Below, one piece after another: positions 18,715 to 27,645 of a DNA stretch of 64,000 nt (positions are counted from its first letter, which is position 1; each line of letters opens with the position of its first letter). The position numbers and the translations under genes are program-made. A model generated the notes under the pieces. It was not told where the DNA came from. It searched no databases and saw only the letters and a program-made list of their open reading frames with translations. Source of the stretch: GWE2-42-39 sp963668595 (lineage in GTDB: Bacteria; Bacteroidota; Bacteroidia; Bacteroidales; Prolixibacteraceae); assembly GCA_963668595.1 (NCBI GenBank), contig OY764876.1:3534001-3598000 (forward strand), written 5' to 3'.

Positions 18715-19566
18715 TCAGGAATCCACCCATTTTTTCATTTTATCGAACTCTTGTTGCATCAGTTGATAGCCATGATGGTACAAGGCCATTCTTCGTTCCT
18801 GATTCTTTTCTGTTCTGCTGATAGAGTACTGATCTGACGGAGCGATGATGAATAGTCGTCCTTCCTGCTCCATTTGCTCGCAGTAGGCAAGTGTTTCGTT
18901 GTACGAGTGGTTTCGGTCGAGCAAAGTTTGCAGGAACTCGGGGTGTTTGCGGTATTTCATCCGAAAAAGTCGTTCGCCTTTCATGGCTTCTTTGCGGTAT
19001 CCTTTCGGACGAGTCAGAACAACCACTGCTTTTTCATGCTTTTCGAGTGCATATCGGGCCGGAATGGAATCAGAAACTCCTCCATCAAAGTATAAACGGC
19101 CATTTATTTCAACCGGAGGCGACATTAGCGGAATACTTGACGAAGCGACCAATATTTTCTCAACACCAATTTGTTTTTGCTCTTTTTTGTTGAAAATGAT
19201 GCTTTGTCCATTCTCCATAGAGGTAGTTACAATGTCGAATTCCACCGGATTGGCATAAAAAGTTTGTTCGTCAAACGGAACCAGTCTTTTCGGAAGTTCG
19301 TCAAAAATGAATTGCATGTTGAAATAAGAACCCGATCGGAGCAGGTGGCGAAATCCCATGTATCGCTTATCCGATGGGAACTGTACGTTGGTTTGTATAT
19401 TTCTGCCTCGTTGTTTCGATATATAAGAGGCACCGACACATGCTCCGGCAGAAACTCCGATCACCCGGTTGAAAAAGTATTCTCGTTCAAGCAGATATTC
19501 CAGTACGCCACTGGTGAATGCACCGCGCAAACCTCCTCCTTCCAATACAATACACGAATTTTTCAT
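18715..19566 (-). CDS. Patatin-like phospholipase
   Basis: This 283-residue protein has the patatin catalytic set: the oxyanion loop EGGGLRGAF at residues 9-16, the nucleophile elbow GVSAG at about 38-42 (GxSxG) and the DGG motif of the Ser-Asp dyad in YFDGGVSDSIPA. It belongs to the YjjU/RssA-type family of intracellular lipid acyl hydrolases. No signal peptide is present, so it is probably cytoplasmic. It lies downstream of a tRNA terminator and is likely monocistronic. The natural substrate is unknown. Confidence 0.88.
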   Translation of the reverse strand: MKNSCIVLEGGGLRGAFTSGVLEYLLEREYFFNRVIGVSAGACVGASYISKQRGRNIQTNVQFPSDKRYMGFRHLLRSGSYFNMQFIFDELPKRLVPFDEQTFYANPVEFDIVTTSMENGQSIIFNKKEQKQIGVEKILVASSSIPLMSPPVEINGRLYFDGGVSDSIPARYALEKHEKAVVVLTRPKGYRKEAMKGERLFRMKYRKHPEFLQTLLDRNHSYNETLAYCEQMEQEGRLFIIAPSDQYSISRTEKNQERRMALYHHGYQLMQQEFDKMKKWVDS

Positions 19567-19629
19567 TGTTGATTTTTTCTGAAAATACCTTTAAAAATAG
19601 GATAAATGAAAAAGAAACGAGCTGAAAAT

Positions 19630-19661
19630 AAAAAAGCAGCTCCATTTTCATGCAACTGCTT
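19630..19661 (-). terminator. Terminator downstream of the tRNA
   Basis: AAGCAG and CTGCTT form a stem, with partial pairing inside, followed on the minus strand by TTTTTA. It lies 10 bases beyond the tRNA 3' end and before the patatin gene. Confidence 0.7.
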
Positions 19662-19671
19662 GATTTTTAAG

Positions 19672-19745
19672 TGGGCCCAACTGGGCTTGAACCAGTGACT
19701 CCCTGATTATGAGTCAGGTGCTCTAACCAACTGAGCTATAGGCCC
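19672..19745 (-). tRNA. tRNA with CAU anticodon (Met elongator or Ile2)
   Basis: A complete 74-nt cloverleaf. The acceptor GGGCCTA pairs with TGGGCCC (one G-U); D arm GCTC/GAGC; anticodon stem CCTGA/TCAGG with loop CTCATAA, so anticodon CAT; T arm ACTGG/CCAGT with loop TTCAAGC; discriminator A. CCA is not encoded. The full D arm and 7-bp acceptor argue against initiator tRNA. Elongator Met and lysidine-modified Ile2 tRNAs both carry CAT, and I cannot separate them by eye. Confidence 0.93.
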
Positions 19746-19792
19746 TGAATATCTAATAATAAATATTTCAAAAAAACACATCAGGTTTTTTC

Positions 19793-19847
19793 TGACTCCC
19801 TGATTATGAGTCATCCGGCAATCGCCAGAAATTGAGCTATAAACTCT
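19793..19847 (-). pseudogene. Decayed tRNA-like fragment
   Basis: A 21-bp stretch at 19793-19813 is identical to the anticodon arm of the neighbouring tRNA (19696-19716). At the expected distance a 9-bp match (19833-19841) covers the start of the D arm. Between them the D arm is replaced by a different hairpin (TCTGGC/GCCGGA). The T arm and a pairing acceptor are missing, so it cannot fold as a normal tRNA. It looks like a remnant of a tandem tRNA copy. Confidence 0.7.
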
Positions 19848-19852
19848 TAGTA

Positions 19853-19880
19853 GAAAATTGTACTATTGGGTACAATTTTC
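19853..19880 (-). terminator. Hairpin downstream of lspA
   Basis: GAAAATTGTAC and GTACAATTTTC form a perfect 11-bp inverted repeat with a 6-base loop. It lies 45 bp after the lspA stop and ends in TTTTCT on the minus strand. It is a weak but plausible terminator. Confidence 0.6.
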
Positions 19881-19925
19881 GGAGTGCAATTTTAAAGAAT
19901 TAGCATCAAATACACAAATAAAAAA

Positions 19926-20594
19926 TTAATTTTCCTGAACAGTTTCGCTTTGTGCTGATTCTTTTGCTTGTTCCTGACTTTTTTCGAGTTGACTAAATAG
20001 CCTACGATAGAACAGTATAATAGCAAAAATACCAATAGTTATCGATGAATCGGCAATATTAAAAACCGGGCGAAAAAACAGAAAATCACCTCCACCCAGA
20101 AATGGGATCCAATCGGGATAGCGACCCTCAATAATTGGGAAATAGAACATGTCAACCACGCGTCCGTGCAAAAACGAAGCGTAGCCTCCTCCATCGGGGA
20201 ACAACGAGGCCACTTGTCCGTAGCTATCGCTGAAAATAAGCCCATAAAAAGCACTGTCGATAATGTTGCCTATTGCTCCGGCAAAAATGAGCGAAATACA
20301 GGCTATAAAGCCCATCGGGAGGTCTTTTTTTATTAGTTTGACCATATACCAGCCAATGGCAACTACTGCAGCAATACGGAATACACTGAGGAAAATTTTC
20401 CCGTATTTGCCCAAAAATGTGAGTTCGGCACCAAAAGCCATTCCGTTGTTTTCAACAAAATGAATATAAAACCAGTTGCCGAACACAGAGAATTCGTCGC
20501 CAATAGCCATCGTGGTTTTGATATAAAATTTCAATACCTGATCAGCAAGCAGTATCAGCGTAACAATTAATATTGATTTGGTAAGTTTTGACAT
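19926..20594 (-). CDS. lspA: Lipoprotein signal peptidase (signal peptidase II)
   Basis: This 222-residue integral membrane aspartyl protease cleaves prolipoprotein signal peptides. The family motifs are LLADQVLKF near the N-terminus, FVENNGMAFG, GRVVDMFYFP with the first catalytic Asp, and PVFNIADSSI with the second. The stretch between motifs is longer than in the 160-residue E. coli enzyme, as is usual in Bacteroidota. A longer frame starts 15 codons earlier, but the ATG at 20594 (MSKLTKSIL) gives the normal first helix. The DksA-like gene lies 74 bp upstream and ileS beyond it, a conserved order. Confidence 0.94.
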   Translation of the reverse strand: MSKLTKSILIVTLILLADQVLKFYIKTTMAIGDEFSVFGNWFYIHFVENNGMAFGAELTFLGKYGKIFLSVFRIAAVVAIGWYMVKLIKKDLPMGFIACISLIFAGAIGNIIDSAFYGLIFSDSYGQVASLFPDGGGYASFLHGRVVDMFYFPIIEGRYPDWIPFLGGGDFLFFRPVFNIADSSITIGIFAIILFYRRLFSQLEKSQEQAKESAQSETVQEN

Positions 20595-20668
20595 TGTTGT
20601 TGCAATAAAAAAAATGATTGAAAGAAAACTTCCTTCCAACCATTTTGGATTTAATTCTTTTTTCAGGT

Positions 20669-21046
20669 CTAAGCCTGATTTTTTTTGGCATCAATAGAAA
20701 GAGTAGCGTGTGGTACCGCGCGCAAACGTTCTTTCGAAATTAACTTGCCGGTTTCTCTGCATATCCCGTAAGTTTTATTTTCGATTCGAACCAACGCTGC
20801 CTGAAGATATTGTATGAACTTCAATTGGCGTTGTGCTAATTTACCAGCTTCTTCTTTGGAAAGGGTTGCTGCACCTTCTTCCAGTACTTTAAATGTAGGA
20901 GAAGTATCCTGGGTATCGTTGCCGTCTTCCTGGGTAATAGAATTACGAAATATTTCGTAATCTTTCTGTGCTTTCTCCAGTTTTTTCAGAATTAGTTCTT
21001 TAAATTCAACTAATTCGGCGTCCGAGTATCTGTTTTTTTCAGCCAT
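20669..21046 (-). CDS. TraR/DksA-family transcription factor, degenerate zinc finger
   Basis: This 125-residue protein has a long coiled-coil hairpin (about residues 10-85) and the C-terminal ALVRIENKTYGICRETGKLISKERL region typical of DksA relatives. Of the four zinc-binding cysteines only one is left (YGIC). This is the normal state in Bacteroidota rather than damage. Such proteins enter the RNA polymerase secondary channel, with ppGpp in E. coli. The acidic tip residues expected between the two coils are seen around QEDGNDTQD. Confidence 0.88.
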   Translation of the reverse strand: MAEKNRYSDAELVEFKELILKKLEKAQKDYEIFRNSITQEDGNDTQDTSPTFKVLEEGAATLSKEEAGKLAQRQLKFIQYLQAALVRIENKTYGICRETGKLISKERLRAVPHATLSIDAKKNQA

Positions 21047-21163
21047 AGCCCAAAGTATTAAAATTATCTATTCAGGACATCAGTATCGCTTGGTCCATGC
21101 GCCTAAAATTATAAAAATATTTTGATTCGCGATGCGCCAAACAACATTGCTAATAATTTGCTT

Positions 21164-24100
21164 TTATAGTTTTTCAACACGAATGCGTGCAATCACATCG
21201 GCATCAATTTCTGCTTCCTTACTGCTGTCAGAATCCAGCTGGTCAACCAGTGTTAATTCTGCTGCTAGTGTTTGGTTGCAAATATATTCTGTAAAGGCTT
21301 GCACTGCTTCGTTATACGCTTCATGTTTCTGAACAGTCAGTCGAACGCGGTCGGTCACTTCAAAATCGCTTTCCTTACGGATATTTTGAATTTTGTTGAC
21401 AAACTCACGGGCAATTCCTTCTTGTTTCAGTGCTTCTGTAATATGAATGTCGAGAGCGATTGTCATGCCATCTTCGCTGGCAACTAACCATCCGGGAATG
21501 TCTTCGGTCATAATCTCCACATCTTCCAGCGATAATTGTACTTGCTCGTCGGCAATAGTCAGAGCGTAATGGTCGGCTTTCTCAAGCGAGGCAATATCTG
21601 ACTGAGTAAACTGGGCAATTGCTGCCGAAATTTGCTTCATAATCTTGCCGTACTTTGGACCAAGAGTCTTAAAGTTTGGCTTGATTTTCTTCTTGATAAT
21701 TCCTTCTGAATCAACGATAAATTCAACTTCTTTTACGTTTACTTCAGTAAGAATAATATCTTTCACTGCTTCAAATTGTTCGCGGAAATGTGAGTTGAGT
21801 ACCGGAACCATAATTTTGGCAAGCGGCTGGCGAACTTTCAGTTTTTCTTTGCGGCGAAGCCCCAGAATCATGGACGATGCTTTCTGGGCGATGTCCATTT
21901 TTTCTTCCAGTTCTTTGTCTATCAAACTTTCGTCGGCAACAGGGAAATCAGCAAGATGAACACTCTGATCTACTTCTTTTCCGGTCACTTTATTCAAGTC
22001 GGAATAAATGAGGTCGGAGAAGAACGGAGCCATTGGTGCCGACAGTTTGGCAACGGTTACCAAACAGGTGTACAAGGTTTGATAGGCCGAAACTTTATCG
22101 GTGTCGTATTCGCCTCCCCAGTAGCGTTTGCGGCTCAAACGAACAAACCAGTTACTCAGGTTTTCGGTTACAAATTCCGAAATAAGTCTTCCTGCACGAG
22201 TTGGTTCGTAGGTTTCAAGACTTTCGCCCACTTCTTTAATTAACGAATTGAGTAACGAAAGAATCCAGCGGTCGAGTTCTGGTCGCTGAGCTACAGGAGC
22301 TTCGGCTTCGCTGTATTGGAACCCATCGATGTTGGCATACAGCGCAAAGAAGTTATAGGTATTATAAAGTGTTCCGAAGAATTTACGTTTTACTTCGTCA
22401 ACACCATTGATGTCGAATTTGAGGTTATCCCATGGCTGAGAGTTGGTTAACATGTACCAGCGCAGTGGATCGGAGCCATATTTTTCAATGGTTTCAAACG
22501 GATCGACGGCATTGCCGAGGCGTTTCGACATTTTATTTCCGTTTTTGTCGAGTACCAGACCATTTGAGATGATGTTGCGGAAGGCTACCGATTCGTCGAT
22601 CATGGTAGCAATGGCATGTAATGTGAAGAACCATCCGCGGGTTTGGTCAACCCCTTCTGCAATAAAATCGGCCGGGAAAACACCGCGTCCTGCTTCAGGA
22701 TTGTAGCGATCGGCATTTTCGAACGGGTAGTGGTTTTGTGCATACGGCATAGCTCCCGAGTCGAACCAAACATCGATGAGGTCGGGTTCGCGGAACATTT
22801 TTTCGCCTTTTGACGAAACCAGCACAATGTCGTCAACATACGGACGATGCAGGTCTATTTTTTCGTAATTTTCTTTTGAATTGTCGCCTGGAACAAAGCC
22901 TTCGAAGAAATTTTTAGCCATAAATCCGGCTTCAATGGCTTTGTTTATTTCAGACATCAGGTCTTCGGTTGAACCAATGCATTTTTCTTCTGATCCATCT
23001 TCGGTACGCCAGATTGGAAGCGGAGTTCCCCAGAATCGGGAACGGCTCAGGTTCCAGTCAACCAGATTTTCGAGCCAGTTTCCAAAACGGCCCGTACCAG
23101 TTGATTGCGGTTTCCAGTTAATGGTATTGTTCAGGGCAATTAACTTGTCTTTTACTGCAGTGGTACGGATAAACCAGGAATCAAGTGGATAGTACAATAC
23201 CGGTTTGTCGGTTCGCCAGCAGTGTGGATAGCTGTGTACATGTTTTTCAATTTTGAAAACTTTGTTTTCAGCTTTCAACGAAACGGCAATGTCCACATCG
23301 AGAGTCGGGTCGTTTTCCGAAAGACTTTCGTCGTAGGCATTTTTTACATATTTGCCTGCAAATGCGGCATACGTTTCGGGGTTCACAAATTTGGCAACAA
23401 ATTCATCCTGCATGTCTTCGATGCGGTAGAAACGGCCTGATTTGTCAACCATGGGTTGTTTTTTCCCTTCTTTGTCAACAACGAGTAGCGGAGCGATGCC
23501 ACTTTGTTTGGCAACGCGGTCGTCGTCGGCACCAAAAGTAGGTGCAATATGGACGATACCAGTTCCATCTTCGGTAGTAACAAAGTCGCCGGTAATAACA
23601 CGGAAGGCATCTCCGTCAGGTTTAATCCAGTCGATTAGCTGCTCGTAACGAACTCCTTCCAGTTCTTTTCCTGTATATTCAGCAAGAACCTGATAGGGAA
23701 TCTTTTTATCTCCGGCTTGGTAGGCATCAAAATCAAGCGAAGCATTTTCTGGATTGAAATGTGCTTTTACCAACTCTTTCGCCAGAATCAGGGTTACAGG
23801 TGTGCCCGAGTACGGGTTGTATGTTTTTAATTTGACATAGCTGATTTTTGGCCCAACACACAATGCGGTGTTTGATGGTAATGTCCAGGGAGTGGTGGTC
23901 CAGGCTAGGATGTACAGATCGGTGTCAATTCCGTTGAACAGGAATGCCGATTTTTCATCGCTGATTACTTTGAACTGCGCTACAGCAGTGGTGTCTTTTA
24001 CATCGCGATAGCACCCTGGCTGGTTGAGTTCGTGCGAACTTAAACCGGTTCCGGCAGCAGGAGAATAAGGCTGAATGGTGTATCCTTTATAAAGCAATCC

Positions 24101-24613
24101 TTTGGCGTACAATTGTTTTAGCAACCACCAGATTGATTCAATGTAGCGGTTGTCATACGTAATGTACGGATCGTCCATATTCACCCAGTAACCCATGCGG
24201 CGAGTCAGTTCCTCCCACTCGCGGGTATATTTCATTACCTCTTTGCGGCAGGCTGCATTGTATTCTTCAACGGTAATTTTTTTACCAATGTCTTCTTTCG
24301 TAATTCCGAGTGATTTTTCTACGCTTAGCTCAACAGGTAACCCATGGGTATCCCATCCGGCTTTACGGTGTACGCGAAATCCTTTCATGGTTTTGTAACG
24401 GCAAAAAGTATCTTTGATAGCACGGGCCATTACGTGGTGAATTCCAGGCATTCCGTTGGCAGAAGGTGGTCCTTCGTAAAAAACAAAGGTTTGATGACCT
24501 TCGCGGGTTGATATACTTTTGTGAAAGGTGTCGTCTTCTTCCCAGCGTTTCAATACTTCTTTATTGATTTGGGATAAATCTAACTGTTTGTATTCGCGGA
24601 ATTTATCACTCAT
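21164..24613 (-). CDS. ileS: Isoleucyl-tRNA synthetase
   Basis: This 1149-residue class Ia synthetase charges tRNA-Ile. The HIGH-type motif is visible in PSANGMPGIHHVMAR near residue 55 and the KMSKS motif in NGNKMSKRLGN near 700. The CP1 editing domain (about 200-400) includes the TTPWTLPSNTAL motif. Length and the DUF5915-like C-terminal region (VLNSHFREQFEAVK onward) place it in the long IleS type found in Bacteroidota, archaea and eukaryotes, often linked to mupirocin insensitivity. The start is the ATG at 24613. Confidence 0.97.
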   Translation of the reverse strand: MSDKFREYKQLDLSQINKEVLKRWEEDDTFHKSISTREGHQTFVFYEGPPSANGMPGIHHVMARAIKDTFCRYKTMKGFRVHRKAGWDTHGLPVELSVEKSLGITKEDIGKKITVEEYNAACRKEVMKYTREWEELTRRMGYWVNMDDPYITYDNRYIESIWWLLKQLYAKGLLYKGYTIQPYSPAAGTGLSSHELNQPGCYRDVKDTTAVAQFKVISDEKSAFLFNGIDTDLYILAWTTTPWTLPSNTALCVGPKISYVKLKTYNPYSGTPVTLILAKELVKAHFNPENASLDFDAYQAGDKKIPYQVLAEYTGKELEGVRYEQLIDWIKPDGDAFRVITGDFVTTEDGTGIVHIAPTFGADDDRVAKQSGIAPLLVVDKEGKKQPMVDKSGRFYRIEDMQDEFVAKFVNPETYAAFAGKYVKNAYDESLSENDPTLDVDIAVSLKAENKVFKIEKHVHSYPHCWRTDKPVLYYPLDSWFIRTTAVKDKLIALNNTINWKPQSTGTGRFGNWLENLVDWNLSRSRFWGTPLPIWRTEDGSEEKCIGSTEDLMSEINKAIEAGFMAKNFFEGFVPGDNSKENYEKIDLHRPYVDDIVLVSSKGEKMFREPDLIDVWFDSGAMPYAQNHYPFENADRYNPEAGRGVFPADFIAEGVDQTRGWFFTLHAIATMIDESVAFRNIISNGLVLDKNGNKMSKRLGNAVDPFETIEKYGSDPLRWYMLTNSQPWDNLKFDINGVDEVKRKFFGTLYNTYNFFALYANIDGFQYSEAEAPVAQRPELDRWILSLLNSLIKEVGESLETYEPTRAGRLISEFVTENLSNWFVRLSRKRYWGGEYDTDKVSAYQTLYTCLVTVAKLSAPMAPFFSDLIYSDLNKVTGKEVDQSVHLADFPVADESLIDKELEEKMDIAQKASSMILGLRRKEKLKVRQPLAKIMVPVLNSHFREQFEAVKDIILTEVNVKEVEFIVDSEGIIKKKIKPNFKTLGPKYGKIMKQISAAIAQFTQSDIASLEKADHYALTIADEQVQLSLEDVEIMTEDIPGWLVASEDGMTIALDIHITEALKQEGIAREFVNKIQNIRKESDFEVTDRVRLTVQKHEAYNEAVQAFTEYICNQTLAAELTLVDQLDSDSSKEAEIDADVIARIRVEKL

Positions 24614-24889
24614 TGTGAAATAAATTTTTATGCCTTGTTTTTAAAAAGTGCAAATATAGAAAAAAATAGTCCAACGCTGACAAAGAAATACTTCCGAGAT
24701 GAATGTGCTTTTTGAAGCGTCAGGGCGAAGAATTATTAGGCGAGATTTTAATTTTTTTTATTTCTCTTGAAAATAATGTATAAAGTGGCAGCGTTTTTGT
24801 ATTGTTGTTTATTTTTATGTTTTAACGCAACCTTTTGGTTGCATTTTTCATCCTAATGGAGTTTTATTATTCCATGAATATTTAAAATA
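24614..24889. other. Intergenic region with terminator-like hairpin at 24827-24848
   Basis: This region separates divergent ileS and a small secreted protein gene. The perfect hairpin GCAACC-TTTT-GGTTGC (24827-24842) followed by ATTTTT lies 41 bp before the next start codon, on the plus strand. It has the form of an attenuator or of a terminator in the leader. No ORF or RNA gene is visible elsewhere in it. Confidence 0.6.
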
Positions 24890-25216
24890 ATGAAAATCAG
24901 AAAACCAAAAATCGACACTATGAAAGTAGGGTTTGTGTTTATTTTATGTTTATTTTTTGTTTCAACTACTGCATTGTCAGCGAATAAATCAAAACAAAAA
25001 GACCAGAAAGAGAGTTTGCAAAAATCGGTAAATGAACATGTGGAACGAAAGCAAAAGAAAACACATATTCAGAAATGGAATTGTTCGGAAAAACAATGGG
25101 AAGAGTTTGGTACTGTTGAGAAAAACGAAGATTCTAAATTGTCAAAGCCTGATGCTTATACGAAGATTCTGGTGTGGAATCAGCATGAGTCTCAATGGGT
25201 AGAGTTGAAAAAATAG
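24890..25216 (+). CDS. Small secreted lysine-rich protein with paired Trp motifs
   Basis: A 108-residue protein with an N-terminal signal peptide (hydrophobic core VGFVFILCLFFVSTTAL, cleavage probably after ALSA). The mature part is very rich in Lys, Glu and Gln. Two similar segments are seen: IQKWNCSEKQWEEFG at about 62-76 and ILVWNQHESQWVELK at the end, each with two Trp six residues apart. This suggests an ancient internal repeat. Either ATG (24890 or 24920) could be used. It is probably exported to the periplasm; I recognise no family. Confidence 0.65.
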   Translation: MKIRKPKIDTMKVGFVFILCLFFVSTTALSANKSKQKDQKESLQKSVNEHVERKQKKTHIQKWNCSEKQWEEFGTVEKNEDSKLSKPDAYTKILVWNQHESQWVELKK

Positions 25217-25221
25217 TTTAG

Positions 25222-25267
25222 AAAATCCGTCAGACTTCGTTTATAATGAAAATCTGACGGATTTTTT
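25222..25267. terminator. Strong terminator between the secreted protein gene and metF
   Basis: AAAATCCGTCAGA and TCTGACGGATTTT form a 13-bp stem with the T-run TTTTTT on the plus side. On the minus side it ends TTTTCT, so it can also end metF transcripts from the other direction. Confidence 0.9.
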
Positions 25268-25270
25268 ATG

Positions 25271-26224
25271 TTAAAACACTGATTCAACGATTTTTCGGGT
25301 GTTGTCGGAAACACCGTATGTGTAGATATGCAAACTGGGAACATTGCGGGCAACCAATTCTTTTGCCTGATAAATGGCCCATTCGGTTCCAATTTCTTTT
25401 GCTGCTGCATCGTCCTTGCATTTTGCCAGTTCGCTGGCTAATTCCATCGGAAGGTCGATCGAGAATATTTTTGGCAGAACCGTCAATTGATTTTTCAGAT
25501 TAATAGGTTTAATTCCCGGAATGATAGGAATGGTGATGCCAGCTGCACGGCAGCGATCAACAAAATTGAAATACTTCTGATTGTCGAAAAACAATTGAGT
25601 AACAATGTAATCGGCTCCTGCATCTACTTTTTGCTTCAGGTAATTCAAATCGGTCTCGAAATTTGGCGATTCGAAATGTTTTTCGGGATAACCGGCTACT
25701 CCGATACAAAAATCGAGCGGAGCATTGTTTTTCAAATCTTCATCGAGATATTTTCCGTTGCGCAGGTTGACAATTTGCTCAACCAGTTGATTCGCATTGG
25801 AATGTCCGTCCGGATTGGGTTTGAAAACATGGTCACTCTTCAATCCGTCGCCGCGCAGTGCCAATACGTTATCGATACCCATGAAATTAAGGTCGATTAA
25901 TACGTGCTCGGTTTCGCTTTTCGAAAAACCGCCACACAAAATGTGAGGAATGACCGGAATATTGTATTTGTGCTGAATGGATGCTGCAATAGCTACCGTT
26001 CCCGGGCGTTTCCGTACTACGCGTTTTTCAATTGTTCCATCGGGTAGTTCTTTATACACCATTTCGTCGCGATGTGTGGTGATATTGATGTATTTAGGGT
26101 CATAGTCAACCAGACTTTCGATGGTATTGTAAATTTTGCTTGCGTCGTTTCCTTTCAACGGAGGGAGCAGTTCAAACGAAAAAATGGTTTTTTCGCTTTG
26201 TTGTATGATATCAATTACTTTCAT
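25271..26224 (-). CDS. metF: Methylenetetrahydrofolate reductase
   Basis: This 317-residue FAD enzyme reduces 5,10-methylene-THF to 5-methyl-THF, the methyl donor for MetH. Recognisable parts are FSFELLPPL with the catalytic Glu near residue 17, NITTHRDE, NVLALRGDG (FAD-binding strand), VTQLFFDNQKYF and PGIKPI. The longer frame uses TTG, so the ATG at 26224 is preferred. It lies about 1.6 kb downstream of metH on the same strand, separated by a small membrane protein gene and an ATPase gene. Confidence 0.96.
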   Translation of the reverse strand: MKVIDIIQQSEKTIFSFELLPPLKGNDASKIYNTIESLVDYDPKYINITTHRDEMVYKELPDGTIEKRVVRKRPGTVAIAASIQHKYNIPVIPHILCGGFSKSETEHVLIDLNFMGIDNVLALRGDGLKSDHVFKPNPDGHSNANQLVEQIVNLRNGKYLDEDLKNNAPLDFCIGVAGYPEKHFESPNFETDLNYLKQKVDAGADYIVTQLFFDNQKYFNFVDRCRAAGITIPIIPGIKPINLKNQLTVLPKIFSIDLPMELASELAKCKDDAAAKEIGTEWAIYQAKELVARNVPSLHIYTYGVSDNTRKIVESVF

Positions 26225-26262
26225 TTCAGGTAACAAGTATTGAGTAAAGAGTTGTGATACTT

Positions 26263-26421
26263 CTATTTAAAAATATTCTCAATTTTCTTTTGAGCTTTGC
26301 TGGCTTCACGCTTGATCTGTGCTTCAACTGAATTGTTGAAATGAAAAAGCATATCCAGTACAAACATAATTGCCATTCCGAGAAGGAAAACAAAAAAGCG
26401 GTTTTTTAGAAGTTTCTTCAT
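26263..26421 (-). CDS. 52-residue single-pass membrane protein
   Basis: The ATG at 26419-26421 opens a short frame with a basic start (MKKLLKNRF), one hydrophobic helix (FFVFLLGMAIMFVLDMLF, residues 9-26) and a charged amphipathic tail rich in Lys and Glu ending at TAG 26263. Composition and topology are those of a real small membrane protein. It lies 38 bp before metF and 12 bp after the ATPase gene, so it may be in their transcript. Function is unknown. Confidence 0.6.
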   Translation of the reverse strand: MKKLLKNRFFVFLLGMAIMFVLDMLFHFNNSVEAQIKREASKAQKKIENIFK

Positions 26422-26433
26422 AAAATAATAAAC

Positions 26434-27585
26434 TTAGAATTTGTTGAAATCAAATTGATCAAGTGTTTGAGCCGGAAGCAGGATAATCCCTTTTTCGATT
26501 TCAAACTGATGTTTTCCCTGATAAATCAGAAAAAATCGGTCGAGTTTTAAATCTTCAGCAGCGAGTCGCATTGATTGTGTAATTTGTGGCTTTTCTGAAA
26601 ATTTTATTTCAAATCCATATCTCATTCCGTTTTTTAGAATCAGTAAATCAAGTTCAACGCCGGTGTGAGTTCGCCAGTAAAAATAATCACGGCTACCCAT
26701 CTTTTGAATAATTTGCTCGATTATAAAACCTTCCCACGAAGCGCCTAATTTTACATGGTTTATTATCTGATTATCAGGAAGGGAAAGTAACGCGTGTAAA
26801 ATTCCGCTGTCGCGAATATAAATCTTGGGTGATTTTACCTGACGTTTTTTCAAATTTTCGAACCAAGGTTGTAGTTGTCGTACCATATAAGTTCCTGATA
26901 GAATATCAAGATAGCGCTTTGCTGTTGGCTCCGAAACTCCTAGTGAGCGAGCAAATTCCGAGGCTTTCCAAATTTGTCCATGGTAATGAGCCAGCATAAT
27001 CCAGAATTTTCGCATGGTATGCGGCGGAATATTGAATCCCAGCATGCTAATATCTCGTTCCAGAAATGTGCGGATAAAATCTTCTCTCCACTGAAAGCTT
27101 TGTTTTATATCCGAAGCCAGGTATGAGCGGGGAAATCCTCCGCGTAGCCATAAATCCTGAAAAGTATCACTTCCTGTTTCTTCCAGTTTGAAACCTGTCA
27201 AATCGATAAACCTGATTCTTCCGGCAAGGCTTTCTGATGAATTTCTGATTAAATCGGGAGCAGCACTACCTAAAATCAAAAATTTACGATCACTCCCGGA
27301 CTGATCAGCAAGCACCCGTAACACATTAAATATCTCAGGCATTACTTGAATTTCATCGATAATAATCAGTCCTGTTTGTTGCTCCAAAAATTGTTTTGGG
27401 GAAGTTCGAAGCAACTCAAAATCGGTTGGATCTTCCAAATCAATGAAAACCGATAAAAGATCGCTTGCAATTTTGCGGGCCAGCGTTGTTTTTCCACATT
27501 GACGAGGTCCTAAAATTGCAGTAACCGGATTGTTTTTTATCGATTCAATAATTTCTTGTTCGTATGCAGGCCTGTTTAAATACAT
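26434..27585 (-). CDS. AAA-family ATPase with DUF4143 domain
   Basis: This 383-residue protein has Walker A GPRQCGKTT (about residues 26-34), Walker B LIIIDEIQ, a sensor-like LILGSAAPD segment, a winged-helix region (SLGVSEPTAKRYLDIL) and the DUF4143 C-terminal domain. That domain carries a PD-(D/E)xK-like pattern in GVELDLLI and FEIKFS. This is a widespread family of accessory ATPases of unknown role, often transferred or variable between strains. It lies between metH and metF, genes otherwise linked by pathway, which suggests insertion. AT-rich repeats precede it. Confidence 0.88.
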   Translation of the reverse strand: MYLNRPAYEQEIIESIKNNPVTAILGPRQCGKTTLARKIASDLLSVFIDLEDPTDFELLRTSPKQFLEQQTGLIIIDEIQVMPEIFNVLRVLADQSGSDRKFLILGSAAPDLIRNSSESLAGRIRFIDLTGFKLEETGSDTFQDLWLRGGFPRSYLASDIKQSFQWREDFIRTFLERDISMLGFNIPPHTMRKFWIMLAHYHGQIWKASEFARSLGVSEPTAKRYLDILSGTYMVRQLQPWFENLKKRQVKSPKIYIRDSGILHALLSLPDNQIINHVKLGASWEGFIIEQIIQKMGSRDYFYWRTHTGVELDLLILKNGMRYGFEIKFSEKPQITQSMRLAAEDLKLDRFFLIYQGKHQFEIEKGIILLPAQTLDQFDFNKF

Positions 27586-27645
27586 TTAAATTACTGTTTT
27601 ACTGACAACAAATATACTGATTGAGTTTGTAATTCTGACTTTGTA

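Noticed and set aside
19672..19745. Initiator tRNA-fMet
   Set aside because: The first acceptor pair is a perfect G-C and the anticodon stem lacks the three consecutive G-C pairs of initiators, so elongator Met or Ile2 is more likely.
20595..20639. Extended N-terminus of LspA
   Set aside because: It adds a second hydrophobic stretch before the standard first helix. The ATG at 20594 matches the family.
20669..21046. DksA-like gene as a damaged pseudogene because the zinc finger is missing
   Set aside because: Bacteroidota relatives regularly keep only one cysteine, and the frame is intact.
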